DNA of 64,000 nt from Rallus limicola (Eukaryota; Chordata; Aves; Gruiformes; Rallidae). Made by a program: the position numbers and the translations under genes. Shown here one piece after another: positions 12,011 to 23,645 of this stretch. The notes beneath the pieces were generated by a model, which was not told where the DNA came from, did not search any database, and was given only the letters and a program-made list of their open reading frames with translations. Each line of letters begins with the position of its first letter. Positions within the stretch are counted from its first letter, which is position 1. The stretch lies in contig JAKCOZ010000007.1 of NCBI GenBank assembly GCA_022605955.1, positions 34,884,991 to 34,948,990 of the forward strand, read 5' to 3'.

Positions 12011-14234
12011 CAGGCCTTGAGAACAGCAGGTCTTCTATATATCTGTCTGAAGAAAACAACCAAATGTAACATTATGCTTAATTCCTAATTCCCATTAACC
12101 CTGTGAGAGTGTTAATATCATATCAATTTACGTTGTGTTCTTCTATTCCAGCAGGGTGGTTGCATACAGAGTATATAAAAAGTGACTTGTATGCCATAAT
12201 GTGTACTTTGTTGATCTACAGTCAGACAGTAAAACTATGTTACTTGACAGTGACCCCTCAACATCACTGGTTGTCTTTGAACTAATGCTCTCCTGCAATG
12301 AAAGATTCAGCAGTTTTGTCTCACCTGAGTTTCTATTGAAAGACATTTGTGGGTATTGTGTTCATGCTTGAAAGAAGTTTGGGTGTATTGTGTTCATGCT
12401 AAGACCTTGCCCTTGAAATCTGCACATTTTAGATGGATATAGTCAAATAGAAGGTAGGAATTCGCTTTAATTACACTATTCAAACTTCATCCACAATTTT
12501 TTTAAGGAGTACAAGAAAAATGGAAATCATTATGAAGGAGTGTTTTTGTGTAAAGACAAAGAGGGTCTGTGCATCCTCTTTGGCAGACTTCTAACTTTAT
12601 GTGTCTTTAACTACACATACCAGCAGCCTTTTACATGCCTGGGATTGCCAATAGGCAATTGCCCAGTAATGTTTCAGAATGTTTCAGAACAGGCAAATGC
12701 AGAAGAAGTGTGAAGAAATGAAAGACAATGTTTGAGATAAGATTTTATTTATGAAACTTTATTAATCTTTGATTTCTTGTAAGTGATATGAGAGGTGATT
12801 TTTTCTGTTCCTGTATGCTTTCTGTCTGCTGTAAAAAGAAACTCTGGAATAAATATTGATAAATCCCCTCTTCTGAATTGGACTTGCCTGGACAGAAACA
12901 CAATCATTTGTTTGAAGAATACTGTTCTGGGATAAAAAATAAATTGACAAAAATGCTATGGAGATACATGCCCTTTAAGAATTTAATAATAAATACTCAT
13001 ACTTGACTGACAAATTTAGTTGTCATTAATATTATTTTTCAGAGTCAGACAGAAATACTGATTCTGGATGTCCACAACTGTGTTGGGGCATTTATTTTTT
13101 TGACCTCACAATTGACACTAAACGTTCATAAAGACATGGGCAGCTCATTTATGGCCTCAGTGAATTTCTTCTCAATAAACTTCTGCAACATTCCATTAAT
13201 TGGAAAGCAAGCACATATTTTTCTGTCACGCTTTTTGTTACATTATTTCTCTGCTGCATAACTTTTATAAGAATACTAAGGTCATACCATAATCCCTTCC
13301 TGCAAAATGCATTCTGCTGTGGGGAAAAGGATGTTTTGAAATAGTTGCTTTCCAAATTAACCTTATTCTAGAGCAAGGAACTATAACAAGGAGTTTCCCA
13401 TCAATGAAATAGATTTTATTCTGATTTTTTTTCTCTCACATTACAATTTACTGTTACCTTCCATCCTCTCTTCTAATCACATAATTATAATTAAAATTGG
13501 GGAAGTTGAGGACTAGCCAAACTAAATTTCAATCCCACATAAGATTTACAGGTTGAAGTAATAATTTGATCAGACATAAATCCAGCTGGCATTTTAAAAT
13601 TCACCCTCATTCACAACTCAAAATTAAGTGGAAAATTTTTATCAGCCTACACCTGAAAATAAAACACTTTTTTATTTTTAAGTATTAGTGGAAACTGTAA
13701 AACCTGTATTATTAGTTTTGTGACAACTGTAGTGACACCAGCATAACACAAAGTCTCAGACCCAGGAGAGTGGCAGTTATAAATAAAAATTTTAAAAACA
13801 CCACTAGAATCTGCAGTTCCAAGTACCTGCAACTCTTCTGCTAATTTGATCAAACAGAACAAGTCTGAGTATTTTTGATGACTATATTTTAGTTGTACAG
13901 AGTTAAACAAAGCAGGTTGCCATATTTTCTGCTCTGAGCAGAGAGAAAGACACCTGGTCTGAAACCAGTATTGTGTGATTGCACAACTACATAAAGAGAA
14001 AAGCAGAATTAAGGTGCACAGTTCACTTTCCAGTCCAAACCACTTCTTAAATAGTTATTTTATGAGGAATAGAATTTGATTTTTGACTGGGTCTTTTCAA
14101 TCTACATTAACTGGCATCCTACAGATTATTTCTGTATCTCCTACAATTTAAAGCATGTCTTGGGACCATCATCACTTCTGCTCTCAAATTCTTTTGTCTC
14201 CAGTACTTGCTCTTTCTTCTTTTTTTCTGTGCAG
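12011..14234. other. AT-rich DNA with short local duplications
   Basis: No gene recognised. A 15-bp word, TATTGTGTTCATGCT, occurs at 12354-12368 and again at 12386-12400. ATGTTTCAGA is tandemly doubled at 12669-12688. A small palindrome (ATTGCC/GGCAAT) sits at 12644-12659. The remainder is featureless. Confidence 0.6.
12354..12400 (+). repeat. 15-bp direct repeat, 32-bp period
   Basis: TATTGTGTTCATGCT is repeated exactly at a 32-bp offset. Both copies are preceded by a TTTG/GGG-rich stretch, suggesting an imperfect two-copy tandem duplication of about 32-34 bp. No function is implied. Confidence 0.75.
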
Positions 14235-15899
14235 ACATGTATTCTCCCCCACTCAGGTGACATTTACAGCTTACTAGTGAAGCTGTCAGAAGTAGTTGTT
14301 CCATCCTCAAACTCCCACTGTTGAATCTTCTGATATAAAGTAAGTTGTCTGTTTTCTGGATTTTTTTTAAATTATGTTTACACCTTTGTCACTGGTCCAT
14401 CACCCATATTCTCACGCCTGCCACTTCCCTGACTCACATCTCTGCACAACAATCTTATGTGAGAAACCAAAAAAAAAAAATAAAAAATTAAGCATGCATG
14501 TATTCATTCTACTCTTGTAACGTCTATGAAATTTTCCTCCATCATTCAGGCTTTCCACCTCTGAAAGCACAATCAGCTCCAATATTTCTTTTTCTTCAGC
14601 TTGTCTCCAGATGTTATTGCTCTTTCTGTTTCTTTTTTTTCCCCTCCACCTACTTTCATCTCTGTTTCTTGGACAAATCTTTCTCTTCGCTTTTCTTGAG
14701 AAGCCTAGCATCCTTTTAGCAAAATTTCTTAGCAAAAATGAGTCTTTCTTGTTATATAGCATGCCTGCTGCTCTGTCAACCTTTCTTCTTTGTGTACCAG
14801 TCTGCTAGTTCTCTCTTACTCTTCAAAGTATTCCTTTAAACTCACTTCCATTAGGCTGACATGTTTTAACTGGTCACAGAAATAAATGCATTGGAAAGGC
14901 TCGTTAATAAGTATTCACATTCTAGGGATAAAGCATACAAAGTGCTGGATTTGGATTATATTTCCAGTTTATGTGAACTACAGTGCAATCAATCTATCAT
15001 GGATCATCATGTAGAAAAAAGGGAATTTTACTATGATAGAACAGGGACTGTATAACAATGACACTAAGAGAGTATAGCACCTTGGTTGTGTCTGCTCTTT
15101 CAGAGAAAAAAAAGAAAAAACAGTGAGAGCTGCCAACATCCAAACCCATAGTGTGCTTGCAGTATCAGCTTGCTTGAACTGGTATGCAGTGATTTCAGTC
15201 TAGTAGCTTCAGGCAGTAATTTTAGAGGCAAACAAATTGATATTAAATAAAAAAAAAAAAAAGGGAGTGTTAAAGAAGGGTTATCAGCCATCTCAAAATA
15301 TTTATAAATGTTTTACATGCACGTCCCTGCAGAGGCAAGATGAAAAAGGTGAAACAGATTAACAGCCAGGTGACAAACTACACTATCATCTGCCTTCAAG
15401 ACTTCTGAACTGAGTTATAGCTCACTGCCCTCTTCAAAACTGAAAACCTCAAGGTTGGATGAGCTTTCCTCCCACAGCTGATCTTCACAATCAATTCAGA
15501 ATATGCCTTTCACGGCTGACAACCCAAGAGCATGATCCGATACATTGCATGATGCAGCTTTTGCACAGATAATGCCTAGATTATGCATATATGGGGCCTT
15601 CAAGAACTTCGTTCCAGGATAGCTAATAAGTGGTTCTTTTATCCCTACTGTGGCTAGTTCTTATAGAGAGCAGAGCCAGGTATTCTGTAAATAGAGAGGA
15701 TGGGTTACTGTGGCTGAGTGATGTGAGCACATTAGCATTGTTCTGCAGCAGTTAGGAACCCCCAGTAACAGCAGCCAGGCTTATCCACACACAAGAGCCG
15801 TTTTCTTGCTTTTAATGTCATCACAAAATTAAGAGAAAGGGCTACACAGTCCAACCTGCTGTGTATATTTACTGTAAGGACTAGGCTTTCTGATTAGCT
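14235..15899. other. AT-rich, T-rich DNA, nothing firm
   Basis: A strong pyrimidine tract ending in TTTCTGTGCAG at 14234 would make a good 3' splice site. The frame that follows it closes after 29 codons and no good donor lies in frame, so I do not call an exon. Short A/T homopolymers occur near 14470, 14630 and 15250. Confidence 0.5.
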
Positions 15900-16480
15900 A
15901 ATACTGTCTAGATGGCATGTGTTTCCACTTGAATTGGAACAGGAAGACTTCTATTATGTTGTCAAAGAATTATTTTTGCAAAATATTCCCTTTGGATTTA
16001 ATTGATCATCTTCGCCATGCACATTCTATTGATTTAGCCTGCTTGTATTCCACCTACAGCTACGTGAAATTATTTCATGGATGGAGTGAATTCCCAATAA
16101 AATATGCATGAAATTAACTGCCCTCATTCTCTCATTAATGGTAATAGCACTTACGGCAAACAATCCCCCATCAAGTAAGATTATTTTAAAAACCCCAACA
16201 AAAACCCCAACCTGATTTTATTAGGAGGCTCCATTTCCTCTACAATTTTTGTGAAAGTGACATATGAGTATATGAATAAATGGCTTGATGTCTGTGTGTT
16301 CGGCATATGACCCCTCACTCCAGCATGCTGATTTGATTTACTAATTGTAATCATTTCAGTGTTTCTTTTCCGCAATAAAGTGCCCTTCAGAAAGGGACAG
16401 TTAATTGCATTTTTCGTGGTTCTTTCAATAAGGAATGATAGCAGGATAGCCAGACCAGGACACTCTGCAGAGAAACAGTT
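15900..16480. promoter_or_regulatory. candidate conserved noncoding element
   Basis: This single-copy AT-rich stretch keeps six CpGs between about 16011 and 16414. It is dense in homeodomain and POU-like words: TTTAATTGATCATC, ATATGCATGAAATTA, CTAATTGTAATCA, GTTAATTGC. The combination resembles vertebrate developmental enhancers. I have no alignment, so conservation itself is not shown. It could equally be ordinary AT-rich DNA. Confidence 0.25.
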
Positions 16481-17375
16481 TCTCACTCCACTTTGATCTG
16501 AATTTATGTTAATGTATCTGAAATAGTTCAGACCCTGAAAATGTTCTTCTAAACTTCTAACTTTTGTGGCACACTAAGTTTTACATTTAGATTACAAAGT
16601 GGGTGGGAATCTGGCGAGACCGAACCATTCAGATGGTAAGGGACAACTAGCATATCAACATGCAAAGGTGGTCACAGTGGTGTCAGAAGGGAAGTCACTG
16701 TAAAAGCCCAGCAGCTCCTTCAGTAATGTCCATACCCCACACCACAAAACAACTCCATTAGAATGTCTTGTGCCAGACATGACTTGTAACTGTGGCTATT
16801 CCCTAACTCTGTCTGCAGATCAAATGTCCCTTGGCAGGCAAGCAAAGTGCAAGAGGTGATGTCTACCTGATAAGATCCTGAGGAGCCTGGAGACATACTT
16901 CTGTTCTTGGCTCTACCCTTAATATTATTAATTGTACTACCACAAAGCCCAGGAGACATAAGCTTTGCTCTGGACTTTCCTGGGCAACACATTGCCCAGG
17001 CACAGATCACAAATATGTCAATCCTAAGGAATGTGTAACATAAGCAGAAGAGTGGATGAGCAAACCTAGAGAAATGAGGAGCACCAGCAAGCAGTACTAC
17101 AATTTGACAGAAGTTTTTACTGGCATTCGGTTCTATGCAGCAGCAGCTCTGTCATACATTTTAGCATATGGGGCTTAGAAGACATTGCTGTCATACAACT
17201 ATCCTTTCAGAATTCAAATAGATGGTACTATGAAGATGGTGAACAACAAAGTGTTTATTCATTCAACCTGAACCAGTCAAATAATTTGGTTTATAAAGTG
17301 TTCGCTACTTTCCAGCTTTAAAATAAAGTTTGCCCAATGTTTTAAAGATTAAAATTGTGTCTACAGGTGTGCCAG
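16481..17375. other. single-copy DNA, nothing recognised
   Basis: A 96-codon minus-strand frame (16720-17010) has no recognisable motif. No repeats were identified. The stretch ends at the boundary of an LTR fragment. Confidence 0.55.
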
Positions 17376-17988
17376 TGTCATAGGTTGACGCTGGGTGGAG
17401 GTCAGGTGTCCACCCAAGCCTATCTATCACTCCCTTCCTCAGCTAGACAGGGGGGAAAATATACAATGAAAGGCTCATGGGTCAGGAAAAGAATAGTGAG
17501 AGATAATGAATACCCTCAGGAGCAGACTGCTCCAGCATGTGTTCCTCTCTCCACAAGTCCGCAGGTCCTGCCAGAACTTCCATGCTCCAGCACAGACTTC
17601 CCATGGGGGCACAGACTCCTTCAGGTATCTACATGTTCTGCCATGGGGTCCTCCATGGGCTTCAGGTGGTTTCTGCTCCACTATGGACCTCCATTGGCTT
17701 CAGGGGGAGAGCCTGCCTCCTCATAGGCTTCTCCATGGGCTGCAGGGGAATTTCTGAACTGACCCTGTTATCTGCAGAGTTATTTGTCTAATATTGGTGT
17801 TGCGTGTTTTTTTTCCTCTTCTTAACTATGTTATCCCAGAGACGCTACCACCATTGTTTATGGGCTTGGCCATGACCAGCAGCAGGTACATCTTGGAGCC
17901 CACTGGCATTGGCTCTATCTGACATGAGGGAAGCTTCTGGCATCTTCTCACAGATGCCACCACTGTAGCCTTTACCACACACCCCCCC
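17376..17988 (-). mobile_element. endogenous retrovirus LTR fragment, internally deleted
   Basis: The plus strand starts TGTCATAGGTTGACGCTGGG and continues through a GTCCACCCAAGCC...ATCACTCCC block. A run of degenerate 'CTGCTCCAG...CATGGG' units follows, then ATCCCAGAGACGCTACCACC and CCACTGGCATTGGCTCTATC. This matches an LTR type common in bird genomes, and the same type recurs at 54988-56129. By comparison with that copy, the zone carrying the poly(A) signal is missing. The last ~25 bases, including the terminal CA, are also missing and replaced by C7 and an A-run. The family's sense strand appears to be minus. No internal retroviral genes are present. Confidence 0.8.
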
Positions 17989-18007
17989 AAAAAAAAAAAA
18001 AAAAAAA
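17989..18007 (+). repeat. poly(A) run abutting the LTR fragment
   Basis: About 19 A residues directly follow the C7 that ends the LTR homology. It may be a simple homopolymer expansion or mark the junction of the event that removed the LTR terminus. Confidence 0.85.
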
Positions 18008-18277
18008 GCTTTCTTTATAGCCAATAATATGGTGTAAAACAAATTATTTAACATCTCATAGAAATTCAGATATTTCTTGGAGTCAGACATTAAGCTTTCA
18101 CAAACAACATCAGACCTGTTATATTAATGTTAGCAGTTTGTTTTTATTTTTAATGGGAAGAAGGCAGCAGGGAGTTTAATTTGCAAGAACTTGCTCTTTC
18201 GGAACAGACAGTCCATCCTTTGCTCCTAGCACTGCTCAGTGGCCTGCTGCAGCATCAGATATTCATGTTGGGATTTT

Positions 18278-18843
18278 CATAGAATCACAGAATCACAGAA
18301 TATCCTGAATTGTATGGGACCCATGAGGATCATCAAGTCCAACTCCTTGCTCCACACAGGGACAGCCAGGTCAGACCATGGGACTGAGTGCATCGTCCAG
18401 ACACATCTTGAACTCAGTCAATACTCAGTGCTGTGACCACTTCCCTGGGGAACTTGTGCCACTGCCCATCCACCCTCTCAGTACAGAACCTCTTCATAAT
18501 ATCCAACCTAAACCTCCCCTGTCACAGCTTCATACCATTCCCTCAAGTTCTATCACTGGTCACCAAAGAAAGGAGATCAGTGCCAGCCCCTTTGCTCCCT
18601 CCCCCTTGTGAGGAAACCATAGACCCTGATGAGGTCTCCCCTCAGCCTCCTCTTCTCCAGGCTGAACAAACCAAGGGACTTTGTAAGCTCCTTGTAAGAC
18701 TTCTCCTCCAGATGCTTCCCCATCCTTGTTGCCCTCCTCTGGAGACTATCCAATAGTTTTGTGTCCCTCTTGTACTGTGGCACCTGAAACTGCACCCAGT
18801 GCTCAAGGTGAGGCCTCACCAGTGCACTGTATATGCACAGCGT
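18278..18843 (-). mobile_element. CR1 LINE, 3' half-kilobase, antisense
   Basis: The plus strand begins with the tail TCATAGAATCACAGAATCAC and AGAATATCCTGAATTGTATG. It continues with CTCCACACAGGGACAGCC, ATATCCAACCTAAACCTCCC and the CTCAGCCTCCTCTTCTCCAG landmark of the CR1 ORF2 C-terminus. On the minus strand the remnant peptide [20 protein letters not shown] is visible. The 'tatcctgaattg...caactccttgctcc' wording marks a different CR1 subfamily from the 20.5 kb copy. It is 5'-truncated near 18843. Confidence 0.94.
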
Positions 18844-20502
18844 TTGATGCACTATTGGTAGAACAAAAATCAGATTGGTAATGATCAAGTCCTGTATGGT
18901 GGGAAGTGCTATGTTTCAAAAGCTTAAGACTACAGTGTTAGGTTAAAGTCAACAGGAGGTAAAAGCAGTAAAGCAGGTGTGTTTTGAGGCCTACTCATGA
19001 AATCTTGTGCCTGAAATAATTGTCGGATTTCCAGCTTTGAGACTGGTTAAGCCCATGCATGCTGGTGCACAAATTTTGCTGGTGTATCGAATCTATCCCT
19101 GAGTGACAAGACTGAATGGAGGAGTTTCTTAGTGTTGCCAGAGCAACACAAAATTCAAGATGATGACCATGATCCAACATTTTGGGTTTGATTCCCCTCT
19201 AGAAAATGTACAAAATAACTCCTACTTCAGCAGATGCTGTTGAGTTGATTAACTAGTGTGTGCATTCAAAGTGCCGAAGAGAAACAGGGGTTTTATGATT
19301 GTTATAAATGTTTTATTATTACAGAGAATATTTAATAATAAACTTGCATATTAAATGGAAATTGAACAGTGTTGCAACAATCAGTAAATGACACCAGTTC
19401 CCAAATTGTTATCTTAGCCTATGAACAAAAATTTATCCTCTGGAGCAGTTCATAGTTGAGTTAAGGTGACTGTAGCTCTCTGAGGCTCAGTACATTCAGC
19501 TTTGGTACAGAAGTTCTAGGAACAGCATCAGAGTTTTCCTTCTTTTTTGGTCTCAAGTTCAAAGTCCTGAAACAGAATTTCCTTTGGCAACAAGGTGTCT
19601 TCATTGTACTGAAGTTCATGGGAAAGGAGACTGGTCTGCATTTGATTAAGTGTATTGTTTACTGGACTGCTCTATACGTGTGGAATAAGAATCCATTAGA
19701 ATGTAGTGTGACACTGCCTTACCACATTGGCTTCTCTGGCCAGCCAACTGGTAATCCCAACACTCCAATCTAAGTGAGAAAGATTTTTACTGCAAGAAGA
19801 GATATCTAACCTGAAAGAATAGGCAATGATACTTCATTACAAGTTTTCTGTAAGTAATTGTGAAAATAGGATGTCTGTTAAAGCCTTGAACCTGCAAGGA
19901 AATGTTTTGTCAATAGCTGATGTGATCCTGTGTACTTTTACTTGTGTCTGTAGTCAGAATTATTTTGGGTAACTAATGTTAGGTATGGATGTTACTTTTC
20001 AAATCCCTATACTCAGCTATACCTTATTAAGCTCGTGCACATTTTGGGCTTGTCTGTTGTTTGGTATCTTTATTTTATTGTATGTTATCGCATCTATTTC
20101 TATGATGTAACATTTCAGCGTAATATTTGTTACTCAAGTGAACTTATTAATAAAAAGATTGTTTAAGAAATTATTAATTATTAGTATGGATGGCAAAATA
20201 AAATAAATTAGCTGCAGGAAATGCTCTCTATGAAAGAAAATTAGTTTGATTCCTCTCCATTAACTGGTTTTCACAGCCAGTGGATAGCTAAGTACCCATT
20301 TGTCCTTGGAAATAAATGTGACAAAAGAAGTTAGAACACAGCAGTTCTTCTTTGAGAAAGTTTTTGCCTAATAAGAATGCCTAATGAGAAAAAAATCAGC
20401 AAATTATTCCAAGATGGTGATTAGCAATGAGAAGCAATATGGCACCCTATAAAAATATGTCAGTCTAAAACCTGATGTTCATGAAAATAATTATGACACT
20501 TC
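18844..20502. other. single-copy DNA, nothing recognised
   Basis: No gene or transposon is apparent. Open frames are short. The segment 19.9-20.4 kb is strongly AT-rich. Confidence 0.6.
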
Positions 20503-21360
20503 TAGGATCATAGTTTTGGTTGGAAAAGGCACTTAAGAATAAAAAGTCCAATCATTAATGTCAAGTCCACCACTAAACCATGTCCCTACACAGCACATCT
20601 ATGCATCTTTTAAATGCCTCCAGGGATGGTGACTAAAACACTTCCCTCTTTGGGCAGGCTGGTTAAATGATTGATAACCATTTTAGAGAAGAATTTTTTC
20701 CTAATATCCAACCTAAACCTCCCTTGGCAAAACTTGAGGCCCTTTCCTCTTGTCCTATCACTTTGTGTTTGGGAGAAGAGAACAAGCCCCACCTCACTAC
20801 AATCTCCTTTCAAGTAGTTGTAGAGAGACATAAGGTCTCCCCTCAGCCTCCTTTTCTCCAGACTAAACAACCCCAGTTCCTTCAGCTGTTCCTCATAAGA
20901 CTTGTTCTCTAGACACTTCACGAGCTTTGTTGCCCTCCGCTGGAAATGCTCCAACCCTTCAATGTTCTTCTTGTAGTGAGGGGCCCAAAACCAAACACAG
21001 CACTTGAAGTGCAGCCTCTCCAGAGCTGAGCAGAGGAGCACAATTATCTCTCTACTCCTGTTGGCCACACTATTCCTGATATAAGCAAGGATGCTGCTGG
21101 CCTTCTTGGCCACCTGGGCACATTGCTGTCTCATGTTCAGCGGGATGAAAACACCCTGAAGTCCTTTTCTGCCAGGCAGCTTTCCAGCCACTCTTCCCCA
21201 TGCCTGTAGTGTTTCAAGGGGTTGTTGTGACAGGACCCAGCACTCATTTTTTTTAAATCTCATGCAGTTTGGCTTAGCCCATCAATCCAGCCTGTCCATA
21301 TCCCTCTGTAGACCCTTCCTACCTTTGAGCAGACTGACCCTCCCACCCAACTTGCCGTTG
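20503..21360 (-). mobile_element. CR1 LINE, 3' ~0.86 kb, antisense
   Basis: Starting from the decayed tail AGGATCATAGTTTTGGTTGG, the plus strand shows CACCACTAAACCATGTCCCT, CCTCCAGGGATGGTGACTAA, CCTAATATCCAACCTAAACC and TCCAGCCTGTCCATATCCCT. This is the 'accactaaacc' CR1 subfamily, also seen at 8.8 kb. The 5' boundary is soft because homology fades after the CCCACCCAACTTG block. Confidence 0.94.
20610..21263 (-). pseudogene. CR1 ORF2 C-terminal remnant, 217-codon open frame
   Basis: The frame contains [39 protein letters not shown] and SDRTRGKGLKFCQGRFRLDI, in the order found in the CR1 ORF2 C-terminal region downstream of the reverse transcriptase. The catalytic reverse transcriptase motifs lie upstream and are absent. 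The part at 21120-21240 has drifted from the family pattern, so this is a fossil despite the open frame. Confidence 0.88.
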
Positions 21361-21548
21361 TAGAAGATCAATGAAAACCCCACCGTTCTCCCAGACTCCA
21401 ATGCCCCTTTTTTTTTCTTTTTCAGTAAGTTTGCCTTAGACAAGACATCCTAAAATAGGACCTTTCATAAAATTTATAGACAGATGATTTACAAAGCTGT
21501 CAACCTAGTCTTACACATGAAAATTTACAGCCTTGTTAAATAAAAATT

Positions 21549-21552
<4 letters not shown>

Positions 21553-21595
<43 letters not shown>
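21553..21595 (+). repeat. (AC)n microsatellite, ~21 units
   Basis: 43 bases of uninterrupted CA/AC dinucleotide. A short TA-rich run (TGTATATATATATA) follows about 75 bp later, near 21670. Uninterrupted length suggests a variable locus. The overlapping minus-strand open frame ends in a Val-Cys run, which is an artefact of the repeat. Confidence 0.97.
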
Positions 21596-21597
<2 letters not shown>

Positions 21598-23070
21598 AGA
21601 TGACATTAGTAATCTGTCTGTTTCTCTCATCGTATAAATATTGCTGAGTTCTGTGGGGCAAGGTTGTATGTGTATATATATATAAAAAGAGGTAATGTAG
21701 GTGCAAGAAAGATGCATGAAATGACTTCTGTTGCACAGAATGTCTGGCAGGATGTCTTATTTTATTGGTTAGTTGCTTGATTATTCCTTGGTTCACAGAC
21801 ATGAACATTACTGTCACAAACCTTCAATCAACATCTCCTTATGAATCTGTTGTTACATCGTCAAATGAACAAAGGAAGAAAGATAAACACAGCAGCTGAA
21901 AGTAGCAAAAATACGTGACCAGTATATAGAAAATGGAAGATGAAAACAGGAAGGAAAACAATACACAGGCAGGTTGCATAATTTACCAATGTGTTTCCAG
22001 CTACCAGCAGCTACATAGAGATCACTGTGGTGTGTTGCTCCACTTCAGGTCTTGTCATCTTTTCCTTTTCAGTAATTGTAGTTAATTCTTTTTCTCCATG
22101 CTTACTTTATTTTCTGATTTAATTGATTTTTGTGTGATGATTTAAGTCATGCTATAGCTTCTAATATCTCTTCACTCTTCCTATAATTTGTTTCATCCAT
22201 TTTAAGACTTCCAGTACAGCTAAAATTTATTTCCTAATGATAAATATTTTTCAGAGAAAAAAATGATTTATGTAAGCCGTTGTCCATTTTTTCACAAGTA
22301 GCTCTTCAAAATTCCTTTTAAATGACTATCTGTATAACATAGTTGGTCTTGCTTCATTTAAACCCTGTGTCTGTAGCTGACCAAGAAGAGATTTGAATAC
22401 AAAACATTACAGCAACAGGCAAAAATGATGTATCAACTTTGGAAAGAAAAAACCCAAAATATTTGAAGGCCAAGTGAGGATTTTCAATGTTCTAACAGAG
22501 TTATATTTTTATGATCCAGGGAATATGTTTACAAAAACGAGAGACCTAAATGAATGACAGACAAATAAATCATAATCTGCCATTCTGCCTAAATTTATTT
22601 CAGTAAAATTGCTGTGCAGAGAAATGAGATCAGTCAGGTCCATGAAGAAATTACATTAGATGTTATTTTTTTGACATATTGGATACATTCATTAAGTTTA
22701 ACTATTGCTTTTAATTATGGTACTTGGATTCTTCAAGGCAAATAATTGACTTTTATTGTAGAAATTGCTTTGATTTCATCTGAAAAGTGGTTAAGTAAGA
22801 TACACCTAGAAAAGAAATATGCAAAACATGCAAAAGATCTGAATATATCTTTATATCCTATTTTCAGGCAAGACTGTAATTTGACTGGTAAAAAGTGTGA
22901 TTTGTCACCTGTTTTATTCAGATAGGTGATAGATTCAATGTTAGATGGTACTTAGCTTAGATTTATAAACTGACATTAATTTCTGTGGAATGAACAAAAA
23001 GAAGCAATGCACACGAGGTGCAGTAAGAGAAAATTTACTATAATTTAAGGATGTAATCCCCTCAATGATG
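21596..23070. other. AT-rich single-copy DNA, possible regulatory words
   Basis: No coding signal. Between 22620 and 22990 there is an AT-rich stretch with AATTATGG and AATAATTGAC words. It also has a doubled ATGCAAAA word (22818-22835) and an opposed TCACCT/AGGTGA pair at 22905-22929. It looks like possible enhancer DNA, but nothing here proves it. Confidence 0.45.
22905..22929. promoter_or_regulatory. opposed CACCT/AGGTG pair (ZEB-type bipartite site)
   Basis: TCACCTG at 22905-22911 and AGGTGA at 22924-22929 face each other across 13 bp. ZEB1/ZEB2 repressors are known to use two CACCT-type sites, one often being CACCTG. The sites are seen directly. The binding is inference from the family's known preference. 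Confidence 0.22.
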
Positions 23071-23418
23071 ATCATAAAATCATATAGAATAGTTAGGGTT
23101 GGAAGGAACCTCAAAGATGATCAAGTTCCAACCCCCCCTGACATGAGCAGGGACACCCTCCACTAGACCAGGCTGCTCAAGGCCCCATCCGACCCAGCTC
23201 TGAAAACCTCCAGGGAGGGGGCAACCACCACCTCTTTGGGGAACCTGCTCCGGTGCTTCACCACTCTCACAGAGGAGAATTTTTTCCTAATATCCAATCT
23301 AAATCTATCTCCTTCTAATTAAAAAACATTCCCTCTCATCCTATCACTCCATGCCCCTCCAAAAAGTCCCTCCCCATCTTCCTTGTAGGACCCCCTCAGG
23401 TACTGGAAGGCTGTAACT
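23071..23418 (-). mobile_element. CR1 LINE, 3' end, antisense
   Basis: The plus strand reads ATCATAAAATCATATAGAAT, TTAGGGTTGGAAGGAACCTC, CCACTAGACCAGGCTGCTCA, CCTAATATCCAATCTAAATC and CTCAGGTACTGGAAGGCTGT. This is the classic 'ggaaggaacct...ctagaccaggctgctcaa' CR1 3' region, reversed. It stops abruptly at about 23418, where another CR1 in the opposite direction begins. Confidence 0.95.
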
Positions 23419-23421
23419 TCA

Positions 23422-23645
23422 GTGCTCAACACTGGAATAGCAACCCGGAGAATCTTTGAAACTCCATCCCTGGAGATATTCAGAGCTCATCTGAACAAGG
23501 CCATGAGCCCTCTTCTTTGCAGCTTGGAGGCCTAGTATAACCTTGGCTCAACCTGATTTTGAGGCTGTCCCTGTTTTCAATAGTAAGTTGAACCAGATGA
23601 CCCTCTGAAGTCCCTTCCAAATTAAATCATTCTATGACTTGTGAT
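23422..23645 (+). mobile_element. CR1 LINE, 3' end, sense, abutting previous copy
   Basis: The sense-strand text AACACTGGAATAGCAACCCG, CCATCCCTGGAGATATTCAG, GTTGAACCAGATGACCCTCT and TCCCTTCCAAATTAAATCAT ends in the tail TTCTATGACTTGTGAT. It differs in wording from the neighbour, so it is a separate insertion or a separate source. The two copies meet 5' end to 5' end with both tails pointing outward. Confidence 0.9.

Noticed and set aside
14235..14338. Possible exon after a very strong pyrimidine tract and TGTGCAG
   Set aside because: The only long frame stops after 29 codons, before the AAA|GTAAGT donor-like site. The other frames close earlier, so no consistent internal coding exon fits.
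21536..21817. 93-codon minus-strand frame ending in a Val/Cys run
   Set aside because: The run is the translation of the (AC)n microsatellite. The rest has no recognisable motif.
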